Origin: Flavobacteriales bacterium
Lineage (GTDB): Bacteria > Bacteroidota > Bacteroidia > Flavobacteriales_F > PHOS-HE28
DNA length: 64,000 nucleotides
Assembly: GCA_013360395.1 (NCBI GenBank)
Contig: JABWBQ010000001.1
Span: 1 to 64,000, forward strand
Direction: 5' to 3'
A model generated the notes under the pieces. That model was not told where the DNA came from, did no database searches, and worked only from the letters and a program-made list of their open reading frames with translations. Position numbers and translations under genes: made by a program. Shown in pieces: positions 17,647-26,946 of this stretch; position 1 is the stretch's first letter, and every line of letters starts with the position of its first letter.

Positions 17647-18858
17647 TCAAGCCCCGGCGTCCCGCACACCCCTTCCGGACCGCAGGTGGAGGACCACGGC
17701 CAGCATGATCGCACCGGCGGTGACATAAGGCAGGGCATGGCCCAGCGTGTAGAGCCTTCCCCCCAGGGCCGGGCCCGCCACGCGCGCCAGCGAGCCGAAG
17801 CTCTGGTTGACCCCCAGCACCTCGCCCTGCTCGTGCTGCCCTGCATTGCGGCTCAACAGGCTCAGCAGCGTGGGGTTCAGGCAGCCGCTGCCCAGGGCCA
17901 GCAGCGCGATGGACACCGCACTGAGCGGGATGAACCAGGCCCAGGCCGGGGGAATGAAAGGGATCATCGCCAGGCCCACGACCATGCACGCACTGCCGTA
18001 CAGCAGCAGTTTCCGTTCCCCGAAGGTGCGCTGCAGCCAGCCGATCAACCCGCCCTGCACAATGGCCGAGGCGACCCCCACCGCCGCGAACATCAACCCC
18101 ACCTGCTCGTCCGACAGCCCGTAATCATCGATCCACAGCAGGGCGATGGTCATCTGCATCATGCTGAAGGCCGTGATGAACACGAAGCTCATCACATACA
18201 GGTCGCGGAAGCGCACATCCTTCAGGGCGCGCAGCACACCGGAGACGGGCATGAGGCGGACCTTGCGCCCCCGGTCGCGCCGGGCGATGGACTCGGGCAG
18301 CCAGACCCACACCGCCCACAAATTCAGCAGGCAGATCGCGGCCGCCAGATAGCCCACCCACTCCACGCCGTACCGGGCGTAGATGAAGCCGCCCAGCGGC
18401 GGCCCGAAGATGAAGCCCAGCCCGAAGGCCGCGCCGATCAGGCCCATGGCCTTGGCGCGTCCCTCGGGCGGCGTGATGTCCGTGACGTAGGCCTGCGCCG
18501 CCGTGATATTGCCCGACCCAAGCCCGGTGAGCATGCGGCTCACCACCAGCAGCACCAGGGTGGTGGAGTGCGCGAAGAGCACATAGCTGGCGGCGGAGAT
18601 GGCGATGGCCAGCAGGATCACCGGGCGCCGGCCGTATCGGTCGCTCAGGCTGCCCCACACCGGCGTGGCGATGAACATCATCAGCGAGAACAGGGCACCC
18701 AGGTCGCCCACCAACGCGTCGCTGGCGTGCAGCGCACGGGCATAGACCGGGATCACGGGAATGAAGATCCCGAACCCCATCAGGTCGATGAAGATGGTGA
18801 GGAACAGGACAAGCAGGCGCTTGTCCGCCCAGGCGGATCCGGAGGTCGGGAGGGCCAT
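17647..18858 (-). CDS. MFS transporter, TetA-like
   Basis: A 403-residue major facilitator with about 12 predicted membrane helices. The first helix carries [18 protein letters not shown], and the loop between helices 2 and 3 carries [13 protein letters not shown], the MFS motif A. Helix 5 has [10 protein letters not shown], the motif C-like antiporter signature of drug/H+ exporters such as TetA. ATG 18858 gives a short cytoplasmic lead; the open frame extends further upstream without transporter-like sequence. The substrate cannot be inferred. Confidence 0.85.
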   Translation of the reverse strand: MALPTSGSAWADKRLLVLFLTIFIDLMGFGIFIPVIPVYARALHASDALVGDLGALFSLMMFIATPVWGSLSDRYGRRPVILLAIAISAASYVLFAHSTTLVLLVVSRMLTGLGSGNITAAQAYVTDITPPEGRAKAMGLIGAAFGLGFIFGPPLGGFIYARYGVEWVGYLAAAICLLNLWAVWVWLPESIARRDRGRKVRLMPVSGVLRALKDVRFRDLYVMSFVFITAFSMMQMTIALLWIDDYGLSDEQVGLMFAAVGVASAIVQGGLIGWLQRTFGERKLLLYGSACMVVGLAMIPFIPPAWAWFIPLSAVSIALLALGSGCLNPTLLSLLSRNAGQHEQGEVLGVNQSFGSLARVAGPALGGRLYTLGHALPYVTAGAIMLAVVLHLRSGRGVRDAGA

Positions 18859-19032
18859 GACGGGAGCGGGGCGCGAAGGTCGCACGGATCGCGCGATCCC
18901 CGAGGACGCGACGGCCCTTTCCATCCCATTCACCAACGTCCCATCCCGGCCAGGCACGGCACCACACGACCCGGCAGGCGTCCCAGTAGGCCCCGCTTCC
19001 CCGGCCGGATCGCCGTCCGTTCGGATCGCCCT

Positions 19033-20355
19033 TCAGGCGCGTGGCGCATCAGCACCCGATCCATCCGCATGCCGCACGTACGGCCGGATGATCAGCCGGA
19101 TGCTGTTCTTCCAACTGAGGTACTTCCAGGCCCAGTGGGTGAGCACCATCACGCGGCTGCGGAAGCCCACGATGCTCATCAGGTGCACGAACAGCCACAT
19201 GAACCAGGCGATGGCGCCGCCGAACTTCACGCGGCCGATGTCGACCACGGCCATGTGGCGACCCACCGTGGCCATGGAACCCTTGTCCTTGTACCGGAAG
19301 GGCTGCCACGCACCGCCCGGGGGGCGCAGCAGGTTGGCGGCCAACTGCCGGGCCTGCTGGATGGCCACCGGAGCCACCTGCGGATGACCCTTGGGCCACG
19401 CCGGGTCCGAGCTGTCCAGGGCGACGTCGCCCAAGGCATACACGTTGGGGATGCCCTGGACGCGGTTGCAACTGTCCACCCGGATCCGGCCCGACCGCGG
19501 CTCGGTGGCGGGCTCGAGCCCGGGGAGCGGATCGCCCTTGACCCCGGCGGTCCAGATCACCGTGCGGCTCTCCATCGAGGTCCCGTCCTTGAAGGTGACG
19601 GTACGACCGTCGTAACCGGTGACCATCACCCCGAGCTTCACCTCCACGCCCAATTCGCGCAGGTAGCGCAGCGCCAACGCACGCACCTTGGGCGAGAAAT
19701 TGCCAAGGACCTCATCGTTGGAGTCCACCAGGTGGATCCGCATGCGCGCCGGTTCCACCTCGCGGTACTCGTGGCGCACGATGGTCCTGCGGATCTCGGC
19801 CAGCGCGCCGGCCATCTCCACCCCGGAAGGCCCCCCGCCGACGATCACGAAGTTGAGCAGGGCGCGCTGCTCCTTTTCATCGGGGGTATACAGCGCCGCC
19901 TCCAATTCCTGTAACAGATCGCTGCGGATGTCCAAGGCCTGGCCGATGCTCTTGAGCTGCATGGCCTCCTGCTCCACCTGCCGGTTGCCGAAGAAGTTGG
20001 TCACCGTGCCCGTGGCGATCACCAGATGGTCGTAGGGCACGATGCCCCGGTCGGTGACCACACATTGTTCCGCCGGCATCACCTGCAGCACACGGCCCAT
20101 GCGGAACATCACATTGGGCATGGGGCCCACGGTGCGGCGGAAAGGGTGTGCGATGTTGTCCGCGCCCAGGCTGCCGGTGGCCACCTGGTAGAGCAGCGGC
20201 TGGAAACAGTGGTAGTTGTTGCGGTCCAGCAGCACCACCTTGTAGCGCTTGCCGGCAAGGCGCTTCACCAGTTCCAGCCCGGCGAAACCACCGCCCACCA
20301 CCACCACCACCGGATGGGTGAGGGCATCGAAGGCTTCACGGTCGGGCGTCGGCAT
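19033..20355 (-). CDS. ndh: Type II NADH:quinone dehydrogenase (NDH-2)
   Basis: A 440-residue peripheral membrane flavoprotein that oxidises NADH and reduces quinone without proton pumping. FAD-binding GGGFAGLE lies at about residues 21-28. NYHCFQPLLYQVATG is the family signature. The NADH-binding GGGPSGVEMAGAL follows near 173, and the second FAD segment is VYALGDVA. The C-terminal part (WFMWLFVHLMSIVGF, HWAWKYLSWKNS) is the usual membrane-associating region. Minus-strand GATCTTTG sits 8-15 bp before the ATG and resembles a -7 box. It is divergent from mnmE, sharing a 74-bp intergenic region. Confidence 0.92.
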   Translation of the reverse strand: MPTPDREAFDALTHPVVVVVGGGFAGLELVKRLAGKRYKVVLLDRNNYHCFQPLLYQVATGSLGADNIAHPFRRTVGPMPNVMFRMGRVLQVMPAEQCVVTDRGIVPYDHLVIATGTVTNFFGNRQVEQEAMQLKSIGQALDIRSDLLQELEAALYTPDEKEQRALLNFVIVGGGPSGVEMAGALAEIRRTIVRHEYREVEPARMRIHLVDSNDEVLGNFSPKVRALALRYLRELGVEVKLGVMVTGYDGRTVTFKDGTSMESRTVIWTAGVKGDPLPGLEPATEPRSGRIRVDSCNRVQGIPNVYALGDVALDSSDPAWPKGHPQVAPVAIQQARQLAANLLRPPGGAWQPFRYKDKGSMATVGRHMAVVDIGRVKFGGAIAWFMWLFVHLMSIVGFRSRVMVLTHWAWKYLSWKNSIRLIIRPYVRHADGSGADAPRA

Positions 20356-20429
20356 GGGCGCAAAGATCGGTCAGGCGGCACGGTCCGGCGCCGGTGCCCG
20401 GCAACGAGCCGGTGCGCACCTTTGCGGCC

Positions 20430-21776
20430 ATGGAGCCTGCGGACACCATTTGCGCACCGGCCACGGCGGCAGGGGTCGGGGCCGTGGCGCTGGTGCGCCT
20501 CAGCGGGCCGTCGGCCGTGAACGTGCTGGAGCGCCTGGCCGGCGGTGCGCGTGCCTGGCCGGACCGGCGGGCGATGCGGGTGGTCCTGACCGATGGCGAC
20601 GGGGTCGTGGACGATGCCCTGGCCACGGTGTTCAGGGCCCCGGCCAGCTACACCGGCGAGGATGTGGTGGAGCTCGGTCTGCACGGATCGCCGTACATCG
20701 TGCAGCGCGTCCTGGAGGCGGCCGTGGCCGCGGGCGCCCGGCTGGCCAGGCCCGGCGAATTCACCCTGCGGGCCTACCTCAACCGCAAGCTCGACCTGAG
20801 CCAGGCCGAGGCCGTGGCCGACCTTATCGCCAGCCGGGGTGCGGCCGCCCACCGGCTCGCCATGCAACAACTGCGCGGCGGCTACGGCAGGCGGATCGAG
20901 GAGCTGCGCCAGAGGCTCATCGACTTCAGCGCCCTCATCGAGCTGGAGCTCGACTTCAGCGAGGAGGACGTGGAATTCGCCCGCCGCCCCGCGCTGCTGG
21001 CCCTGCTGGATGAAGTGCTGCGCACCACCACGCACCTCATCGAGAGCTTCCGCTACGGCAATGCGATGCGGATGGGCGTCCCCGTGGCGATCGTCGGTGC
21101 GCCCAACAGCGGCAAAAGCACCCTGTTGAACGCGCTGCTGCAGGAGGACCGTGCGATCGTGAGCGACATCCCCGGCACCACGCGGGACACCGTGGAGGAG
21201 ACGATCACCCTGGATGGGATCCAGTTCCGGTTCATCGACACCGCAGGCCTTCGCGAGACCGGCGACACCATCGAACAGCTCGGCATCGCGCGCAGCTACC
21301 GCAAGGCGGCCGCTGCGGACATCGTCGTGCTCCTTGGCGATGCCTTGTCCATGGACGAAGAGGCCCTGCTCGCCGAAGCGGACCGGCTCGCCGTGCGCAT
21401 CGGCAACGGCCCGGCGATCATACCAGTGCTGAACAAGGCCGATCTGACGCCCCGGAAGCCGTCACACATGCTCACCATCTCGGCGAAGCACAACGAGGGG
21501 CTCGGGCCGCTCAAGGACCGTTTCTTGGCGCATGTGAAGGACCTGAACACGACGGCGGGCGACATCGTGGTGACCAACGCCCGCCATGTGGAGGCCCTGA
21601 CCCATGCCCGGGAGGCCCTGATCGCCGCGAAGTCCGGCCTCGAACAGGGCCTGGGCGGCGAACTCGTGGCCAGCGACCTGCGGCGCGCTCAGCAACAGCT
21701 GGGTGAGATCACCGGGCGCATCACACCGGATGACCTGCTGGGAAGCATCTTCGGTAGGTTCTGCATCGGCAAGTGA
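20430..21776 (+). CDS. mnmE: tRNA modification GTPase MnmE (TrmE)
   Basis: MnmE works with MnmG to build the cmnm5 group on U34 of certain tRNAs. The 448-residue protein has the formyl-THF-binding N-domain (DTICAPATAAGVGAVALVRLSG). The G domain follows, with G1 GAPNSGKS near 220-227, G2/G3 IPGTTRDTVEE and DTAG, and G4 NKAD. The invariant C-terminus is FCIGK. Codon 1 is ATG 20430 because the family starts right at the DTI segment, and CACCTTTG lies just upstream. The next gene converges with directly abutting stop codons at 21776/21777. Confidence 0.97.
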   Translation: MEPADTICAPATAAGVGAVALVRLSGPSAVNVLERLAGGARAWPDRRAMRVVLTDGDGVVDDALATVFRAPASYTGEDVVELGLHGSPYIVQRVLEAAVAAGARLARPGEFTLRAYLNRKLDLSQAEAVADLIASRGAAAHRLAMQQLRGGYGRRIEELRQRLIDFSALIELELDFSEEDVEFARRPALLALLDEVLRTTTHLIESFRYGNAMRMGVPVAIVGAPNSGKSTLLNALLQEDRAIVSDIPGTTRDTVEETITLDGIQFRFIDTAGLRETGDTIEQLGIARSYRKAAAADIVVLLGDALSMDEEALLAEADRLAVRIGNGPAIIPVLNKADLTPRKPSHMLTISAKHNEGLGPLKDRFLAHVKDLNTTAGDIVVTNARHVEALTHAREALIAAKSGLEQGLGGELVASDLRRAQQQLGEITGRITPDDLLGSIFGRFCIGK

Positions 21777-22529
21777 TCACGGACAACGTCCGGCCGTGCG
21801 AAGCACCTGCTCGATGTACACGTACTCATCCGCACCGTCGCCTTCTGCGGCCGGTCCCATGCCCATGGTGCAGATGGCCTCCACCACCCACGGATCACCC
21901 GCGTTCTTCACGGCCTCGCGATAGGCTTTCTGCAGGTCGGCGTTCGTGAAGGCGATGATCGGTTCACCCTCCTCCTCCCCCATGTCCATGCCGGCGGCAC
22001 ACGGCCAGCTGAACTTCGCGCCGCAGGGCTGGAAGCTCTGCGCATCGGCCATGTAGGTGAAGGTGCCTGGAAGGCGCATCCGCGGTATGGCATCGCCGAT
22101 CTCGTCGGCCAGCTTGTCGAGCGAATAGTCCAACTCGCTCTCGGCGTCTTCGCCCATCTCGTCCACCAGCAGCAGCCCATCCTTGACGTACCGGTAGAAA
22201 TACGGCTTGTCCCCCGTGTAGCCGATGGTGATCAGCCCGTTCACCACGTGCCACTGGCCGATGGTGCCGTACGGTACCGAGTCACGCCCGAGGTAACGTT
22301 CCTGAAGGATGAACGTGCTGTCGCTGCGCACCCAGAGGTCGGTGAGGATGCCGGGGCAGTCCGCGCAGGGCAGCGTATCGGTGTAGTAGCCCGCCCAGCT
22401 GGCGGGCACTTCCGGGGGAGCGACCACTTTGACAGTGGTATCGGAGGTGGTTGATGGATCCTTCGGCGACGGACCCGAACATGCGGCGAGCAGCAACAGG
22501 CCGGACAAAGCGAGCGGGTTCCTTTCCAT
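21777..22529 (-). CDS. NlpE-like lipoprotein
   Basis: A 250-residue lipoprotein with lipobox LLAAC (lipidated near Cys17). Residues about 46-130 match the NlpE N-terminal pattern: WAGYYTDTLPCADCPGI, with the CxxC pair, followed by LTDLWVRSDSTFILQERY. This beta-barrel domain occurs in copper-homeostasis and stress-sensing outer membrane lipoproteins. The second half (residues about 140-250) is unassigned and has scattered cysteines. The start is ATG 22529. No copper gene is nearby, so a stress-sensor or metal role is only a family inference. Confidence 0.7.
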   Translation of the reverse strand: MERNPLALSGLLLLAACSGPSPKDPSTTSDTTVKVVAPPEVPASWAGYYTDTLPCADCPGILTDLWVRSDSTFILQERYLGRDSVPYGTIGQWHVVNGLITIGYTGDKPYFYRYVKDGLLLVDEMGEDAESELDYSLDKLADEIGDAIPRMRLPGTFTYMADAQSFQPCGAKFSWPCAAGMDMGEEEGEPIIAFTNADLQKAYREAVKNAGDPWVVEAICTMGMGPAAEGDGADEYVYIEQVLRTAGRCP

Positions 22530-22583
22530 GTCCGCGAAACTATCCGGTTCCTCAGTTCGCCACATCGCATCTTCGTGCTCCCG

Positions 22584-23267
22584 ATGGTCCCGCTCCTCTC
22601 CGCCTTCTACTTCGGAAGTGCCGAACACTACCGCCTGCTCGCCGAACACCCACGGGTGATCATCGATATCGGCGAGCATTACGAACGGCAGAGCTACCGC
22701 ACGCGCACCGGCATCGTGGGCCCCAACGGACGGCAGGACCTGAGCGTGCAGGTAGTGCACGACCATGGCCACAAAATGCCGATGCGCGCAGTACGCCTCT
22801 CCTACGCTGAAACGTGGTCGCAGCAGCACCTGCACGCCATCCGCAGCGCGTACGGGCAAACGCCCTGGTTCATCCACTACATCGACGACATCGAGGCGGT
22901 ACTGCTGAACAAGTACGAGCGCTTGGTGGACCTGCAGCTCGCCACCATCCACCTGGCCATGGGCTGGCTCAAGCTCACCACGGAGATCTTTGTGTCCGAG
23001 CGCTATGTCGAAGGCACGGAGATCCGCATGGGCAAGGGCGGCGTAGGGCCCGTGGACTACCTGACTCCGGCCGAAGAACGTTTCCCCATCGTCGATCTGC
23101 GCGCGGGCTTCCACCCCAAGAGACCGCTTCCGCCGGAGGTCACGCCCGTGCCGCCGTACACCCAGATCTTCGCGGACCGGCACGGCTTCCAGCCCCGCCT
23201 GAGCGTGATCGACCTGGTGTGCAACCTCGGACCACGCGCCCAAGAGCAACTTCGTGCCGGAACATGA
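22584..23267 (+). CDS. WbqC family protein
   Basis: A 227-residue WbqC-like protein. Diagnostic stretches are FYFGSAEHYRLL, HYERQSYRTRTGIVGPNG, and the later HAIRSAYGQTPWFIHY. WbqC-type proteins occur near O-antigen genes in some proteobacteria and widely in Bacteroidota; the reaction is unknown. ATG 22584 was chosen over GTG 22575 because homologues begin with the first beta strand. Its stop overlaps the ATG of the Crp-like gene by four bases, so the pair is an operon. Confidence 0.85.
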   Translation: MVPLLSAFYFGSAEHYRLLAEHPRVIIDIGEHYERQSYRTRTGIVGPNGRQDLSVQVVHDHGHKMPMRAVRLSYAETWSQQHLHAIRSAYGQTPWFIHYIDDIEAVLLNKYERLVDLQLATIHLAMGWLKLTTEIFVSERYVEGTEIRMGKGGVGPVDYLTPAEERFPIVDLRAGFHPKRPLPPEVTPVPPYTQIFADRHGFQPRLSVIDLVCNLGPRAQEQLRAGT

Positions 23268-23851
23268 GCATGCCCGGGGATCACCTTCGCTTACGGACCT
23301 GCCTTGATGGCATTCATCCCATGGCCGAAAGCGCCTGGCAGGACCTCACCGCACGCCTGCGGGAGCGGCGCTGGCCCAAGGGTGCGGTGATCACGGGCGT
23401 GGGCGATGTGCAGCGCGATCTGTTCTTCGTGCTCGAAGGGGTTCAGTACAGCTACTTCCTCAAGGACGACAAGCCTTATGTGATGGCCTTCACCTACCCG
23501 GTCGGCATCAGTGGCATCCCGGAGTCCTTCCTGGCTCAGGGGCCAAGCACGTACATCCTGGAGGCCATCAGCGACACGCGCGTGCTGGCCCTCGCCCATG
23601 CGGACCTCCAGCACCTGTACGACGCCCATCCCTCGATCGAACGTCTTTTCCGCAAAGTGGCGGAAGGGATGCTTATCGCCACCGCCCACGGCCGATACCG
23701 CCAGGTGAGCACCAGCGCCGAGGAACGCTTCCGGCAGTTCGCCGCGCAGAGCGCACACCTGTTCCAACTCGTGCCGCACAAGCTCATCGCCAGTTACCTG
23801 GGTATCCACCCGACCAACCTGAGCAAATTGTACAACCGCATTCGGATCTGA
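23264..23851 (+). CDS. Crp/Fnr family transcription regulator
   Basis: A 195-residue regulator with an N-terminal cyclic-nucleotide-binding-type beta roll (KGAVITGVGDVQRDLFFVLEG) and a C-terminal winged helix (LIASYLGIHPTNLSKLYNRIR). The helix-turn-helix is near the very end, as in short Bacteroidota Crp paralogues. It lacks the full cAMP-binding signature of enterobacterial Crp, so the ligand is unknown. It is translationally coupled to the WbqC gene by an ATGA overlap and is followed 52 bp later by the hydrolase gene, which it might regulate. Confidence 0.85.
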   Translation: MSMPGDHLRLRTCLDGIHPMAESAWQDLTARLRERRWPKGAVITGVGDVQRDLFFVLEGVQYSYFLKDDKPYVMAFTYPVGISGIPESFLAQGPSTYILEAISDTRVLALAHADLQHLYDAHPSIERLFRKVAEGMLIATAHGRYRQVSTSAEERFRQFAAQSAHLFQLVPHKLIASYLGIHPTNLSKLYNRIRI

Positions 23852-23903
23852 GAAGTTGGTCCGCACCAAGAACTTCGGATCGGGTCCATAGGAGCTTTGG
23901 GCC

Positions 23904-24785
23904 ATGATCACCCACCCCGCTTGGTTGGACCGGAATGAATACCCCTTCACCGGTCGCACGTTCGTTCACCCCGATGGCCGCATCCATTACGTGGACGAAG
24001 GCGCTGGTCCGGTCATGCTCTTCGTGCACGGCACCCCGGACTGGAGCTTCGGCTTCCGGCACCTGATCAAGGCCTTCCGCTCCACGCACCGCTGCATCGC
24101 CCTCGACCACCTGGGCTTCGGACTGAGCGACAAGCCGGCGAACGCGGACTACACCGTCGAAGCGCATGCCCGGCGGCTCCAAGCCTTCATCGACCATCTT
24201 GGACTGAAGGACCTCACCCTGGTGGCCACCGACTTCGGCGGCGGTATCGGCCTGCCGCACGCCTTGAAACATCCACAGAACGTGAAGGGCCTCGTGCTCT
24301 ACAACACCTGGATGTGGGACCTGATGCCGGACAAGCGCTTCAGCAGTCCAAGCGCGATCATGAACTCATGGCTCGGCAGGCTCCTGTACCTGCGATTCGG
24401 ATTCAGCGTGAACGTGATGATGCCCAGCGCTTACGGCGACCGGTCGAAGCTGACGAAGGCGCTGCACGCGCACTACAAGAACGTCCTGCCCGATGCCGCT
24501 GCACGCACGGCCACCTTCGCCTGTGTGCAGGAGATCGCTGGCGCCGGACCGTTCTGGAACGAGCAATGGCGCATGATCCATCGGCTGCGCGACATCCCCA
24601 CGCTGCTGTGCTGGGGCATGAAGGACCGCTTCTTCCCTGGCGACCTGCTTGAACGATGGAAAGAGGCCCTGCCGCATGCGCAGGTGGAGAAGTTCGCCAG
24701 TGCCGGGCACTTCGTGCACGAAGAAGCGGCCGACGCGCTGGCGCAAACGATCGGACAGCTTCCGGAGCTGATGCAGAGCCGATAA
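23904..24785 (+). CDS. Haloalkane dehalogenase-like alpha/beta hydrolase
   Basis: A 293-residue alpha/beta hydrolase. HGTPDWSFGFRHLI matches the oxyanion/halide loop of haloalkane dehalogenases. The nucleophile is an Asp, Asp110, in TDFGGGIG, as in dehalogenases and epoxide hydrolases. The catalytic His is His269 in SAGHFVHEE. The Trp that follows the nucleophile in proven dehalogenases is Phe here, which weakens the dehalogenase call. The 3' end of this gene and the hairpin beyond it are present again about 1.19 kb downstream as a second copy. Substrate not known. Confidence 0.8.
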   Translation: MITHPAWLDRNEYPFTGRTFVHPDGRIHYVDEGAGPVMLFVHGTPDWSFGFRHLIKAFRSTHRCIALDHLGFGLSDKPANADYTVEAHARRLQAFIDHLGLKDLTLVATDFGGGIGLPHALKHPQNVKGLVLYNTWMWDLMPDKRFSSPSAIMNSWLGRLLYLRFGFSVNVMMPSAYGDRSKLTKALHAHYKNVLPDAAARTATFACVQEIAGAGPFWNEQWRMIHRLRDIPTLLCWGMKDRFFPGDLLERWKEALPHAQVEKFASAGHFVHEEAADALAQTIGQLPELMQSR

Positions 24786-24842
24786 CATCCGTGTTTGTAA
24801 CATCGTTGTTACGAACATTGGTGTCACACAAGGCGCAAGGAT
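24741..24842. repeat. Direct repeat copy A with complex hairpin
   Basis: A 102-bp unit that begins inside the last codons of the hydrolase gene and continues through a two-tier hairpin. It matches copy B at 25932-26033 with eight differences by my alignment. The hairpin (about 24783-24825) has an inner stem TGTTTGTAAC paired with GTTACGAACA, using one G-U pair, plus a weakened outer stem. Confidence 0.85.
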
Positions 24843-24886
24843 GAGCGCGAGCATGCGCTCCCCGACGGACGATCGGGCTTGGAGGG

Positions 24887-25732
24887 CTACCGCAGGAACC
24901 GATGCGTTCGCATGGCAGTGCCCGTGCCCATGCGCACGAAATAACAACCGGGAGACAACTGTCCAAGCAGGTACGTTCCCGGTGCGCTCATGGGCAGGTC
25001 GATCCGACGCCCCAGGCCATCGATGAACCGGATGTTCCCTGCGGCGGTCGCATCCGCGATCATCAGCGTCTCCCCGTTCGACACGATCACCGCATCCTTG
25101 CTTCCGTCACCGAACGCGTTGATGCCGGTGCTGAGCGGCACTTCGACGGTGGTCGTGTCCGTGATCACCTGGCCGCATGTCGGATCGTACAACCGGACCT
25201 GATAAGTATGCCCGCCCGGCACGTTCCAGAACACGAAGGTGGTGCCCGAACAGGTCACCATGTCGCAATTGATGCATGGCGCGGTGCTCATCTCCGTCAC
25301 GCCGTCCTGCACCAACCGCACGTATGTGAGCGCCGGATCGGGAATGCAGCAGGGCGTGTTGAAGGCGGAGGTGTTGCACCAGGGCACCTGCGCCCAACCG
25401 GATATGACGTATGCCCCGCCCTGCGGATAGGCCATCACGGAGACGATCGACCATTCAAGCTGCTGCACCTGCAGCGTGTCGGCCGCCACCACCAGCCCAT
25501 TGTCATAGGCCTGGTAGGAATGGTCGCCTATGGGCAGGTCTTGCGCCCACATCCCCTGCCATCCGCTGGACCAGACGACGGAATCAATGCCGGGCGGGCA
25601 GGTCGACAAGACGATGTTGCCGAGGGCACAGGACCCGAACGGATGGCCTGTAAAGCTCAGACATGTCGTTTGTGATAGCGTTCGGTGACCCACAAGGCAG
25701 GCAAGAAATACGAAAAGGTTCGAGCGTACCAT
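24887..25732 (-). CDS. Secreted protein with probable T9SS-like tail, between direct repeats
   Basis: A 281-residue secreted protein. The start is ATG 25732, which has AAGGGG nine bases upstream and gives a clean signal peptide (MVRSNLFVFLACLVGH); ATG 25756 is the in-frame alternative. The mature part is cysteine-rich (WCNTSAFNTPCCIP, CINCDMVTCSG) with beta-sandwich character. The last ~70 residues (NIRFIDGLGRRIDLP to CYFVRMG) resemble a degenerate T9SS sorting domain. It lies inverted between the two copies of a 102-bp repeat, suggesting it arrived with, or is framed by, a local duplication. I do not recognise a function. Confidence 0.65.
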   Translation of the reverse strand: MVRSNLFVFLACLVGHRTLSQTTCLSFTGHPFGSCALGNIVLSTCPPGIDSVVWSSGWQGMWAQDLPIGDHSYQAYDNGLVVAADTLQVQQLEWSIVSVMAYPQGGAYVISGWAQVPWCNTSAFNTPCCIPDPALTYVRLVQDGVTEMSTAPCINCDMVTCSGTTFVFWNVPGGHTYQVRLYDPTCGQVITDTTTVEVPLSTGINAFGDGSKDAVIVSNGETLMIADATAAGNIRFIDGLGRRIDLPMSAPGTYLLGQLSPGCYFVRMGTGTAMRTHRFLR

Positions 25733-25931
25733 CCGATATTTCCCCTTCGTACCCATGACGATGGTGGTGTTCGTCGGTTGCTTTCGGAAACCGTTGGAGC
25801 GGTATCCGACTTTGTCCCGGGCGCGGTATGCGGCAGATCCTTGGCTGCGGGGCAGGAAAGCAGAATGCAATGGCCTCTCCGGAAATGGAGAAGACCATGA
25901 ACGGCCCTGCACCGCAAGCCAGAGTCCATCC

Positions 25932-26033
25932 GCGCAAACGATCGGACAGCTTCCGGGACTGATGCAGAACCGATAACATCCGTGTTTGTAACATCGTCGT
26001 TACAAACATTGATGTTACACAAGGCGTAAGGAT
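25932..26033. repeat. Direct repeat copy B with complex hairpin
   Basis: Second copy of the 102-bp unit at 24741-24842. It contains a remnant of the hydrolase 3' end (reading AQTIGQLPGLMQNR, then a stop) followed by the hairpin. Here the inner stem TGTTTGTAAC/GTTACAAACA is a perfect 10 bp around a six-base loop. An outer 7-bp stem TAACATC/GATGTTA is also perfect, separated by a 2x2 internal loop. Confidence 0.85.
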
Positions 26034-26114
26034 CGAGCCCAGGATCGTTCGCTGATCCCCACGAACATGGACAGCCGCACCGACGGCCACTCGATCGCGC
26101 AGCGGTACCGCGCC

Positions 26115-26122
26115 TACATTTA
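26115..26122 (+). promoter_or_regulatory. -7 box of the DUF4126 gene
   Basis: TACATTTA, one base off TAnnTTTG, 18 bp before ATG 26141. Confidence 0.45.
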
Positions 26123-26140
26123 CCCGCAAGACCCACTGCC

Positions 26141-26713
26141 ATGACCGCCGACCTCGGCCCCACGGTCCTTTCCATCCTGCTGGGGATCGCCTTGGCAGCG
26201 GCCTGCGGTTTCCGCGTCTTCCTGCCGTTGTTCATCGCCGCCCTGTTCACCAGGTATGATGTGGGCGGCATCGGCCTGAACGAAAGCTTCGCTTGGATGG
26301 GCGAATGGCCCGCCGTGATCGCCTTGGGTGTGGCCACTGTGGTGGAACTGCTGGCGTACTACATCCCCTTCGTGGACCACGCGCTGGACGTGGCCGCGGT
26401 ACCGCTGTCCACGGTCGCCGGAGCCATCATCGCCCTCGGCAGCTTCGTGGACCTGCCACCCTACGCCGCGTGGGGCTTGGCCATCGTGGCGGGCGGCGGC
26501 CTGGCCGGTCTGGTGAGCGCCGGTACCGCCACCACGCGCGTGGCAAGCACCACCACTACCGCCGGCCTGGGCAATCCGGTGCTGGCCACCGCCGAGACGG
26601 GCGGCGCGGTCGGCCTCAGCCTGCTCGCCTGGTTCCTGCCCTTGGTCGCCGGCGTCTTTCTGCTCCTGCTGGTCGTGCTGGCCGTACGGCGGCTGGCCCG
26701 TGGAAAAGGCTGA
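26141..26713 (+). CDS. DUF4126 family membrane protein
   Basis: A 190-residue integral membrane protein with about five hydrophobic helices. It has the DUF4126 pattern: ACGFRVFLPLFIAAL, then WPAVIALGVATVVELLAYYIPFVDHALD and AGTATTRVASTTTTAGLGNP. The family is widespread and uncharacterised. The gene is monocistronic with its own -7 box. The 233 bp downstream, to the HNH gene, hold no gene I can support. Confidence 0.85.
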   Translation: MTADLGPTVLSILLGIALAAACGFRVFLPLFIAALFTRYDVGGIGLNESFAWMGEWPAVIALGVATVVELLAYYIPFVDHALDVAAVPLSTVAGAIIALGSFVDLPPYAAWGLAIVAGGGLAGLVSAGTATTRVASTTTTAGLGNPVLATAETGGAVGLSLLAWFLPLVAGVFLLLLVVLAVRRLARGKG

Positions 26714-26946
26714 AACGACCTTGGACCGGCGCTGGATCAAGTTCGGCAGGTGGCCATGATCTGGCTGAATTGTATTGAAGTAACATGCTCAGGCGCAGCG
26801 TAGATGAAGCAGGCGGCGGTGATGCCGTTCGCGACCGCGGTTACAAAGAAGCAAATGCACTGAACCGCTACGACGGGACGGACGCGTCGTGATCACAACG
26901 TGGACTTCTTGTTGTGGTGATAAATCGCGCAGTACTTTCGCCTTTG

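Noticed and set aside
16727-17989. A longer start for SucD at 17989
   Set aside because: The extension overlaps the MFS gene, and the family starts at the [10 protein letters not shown] segment after a promoter box.
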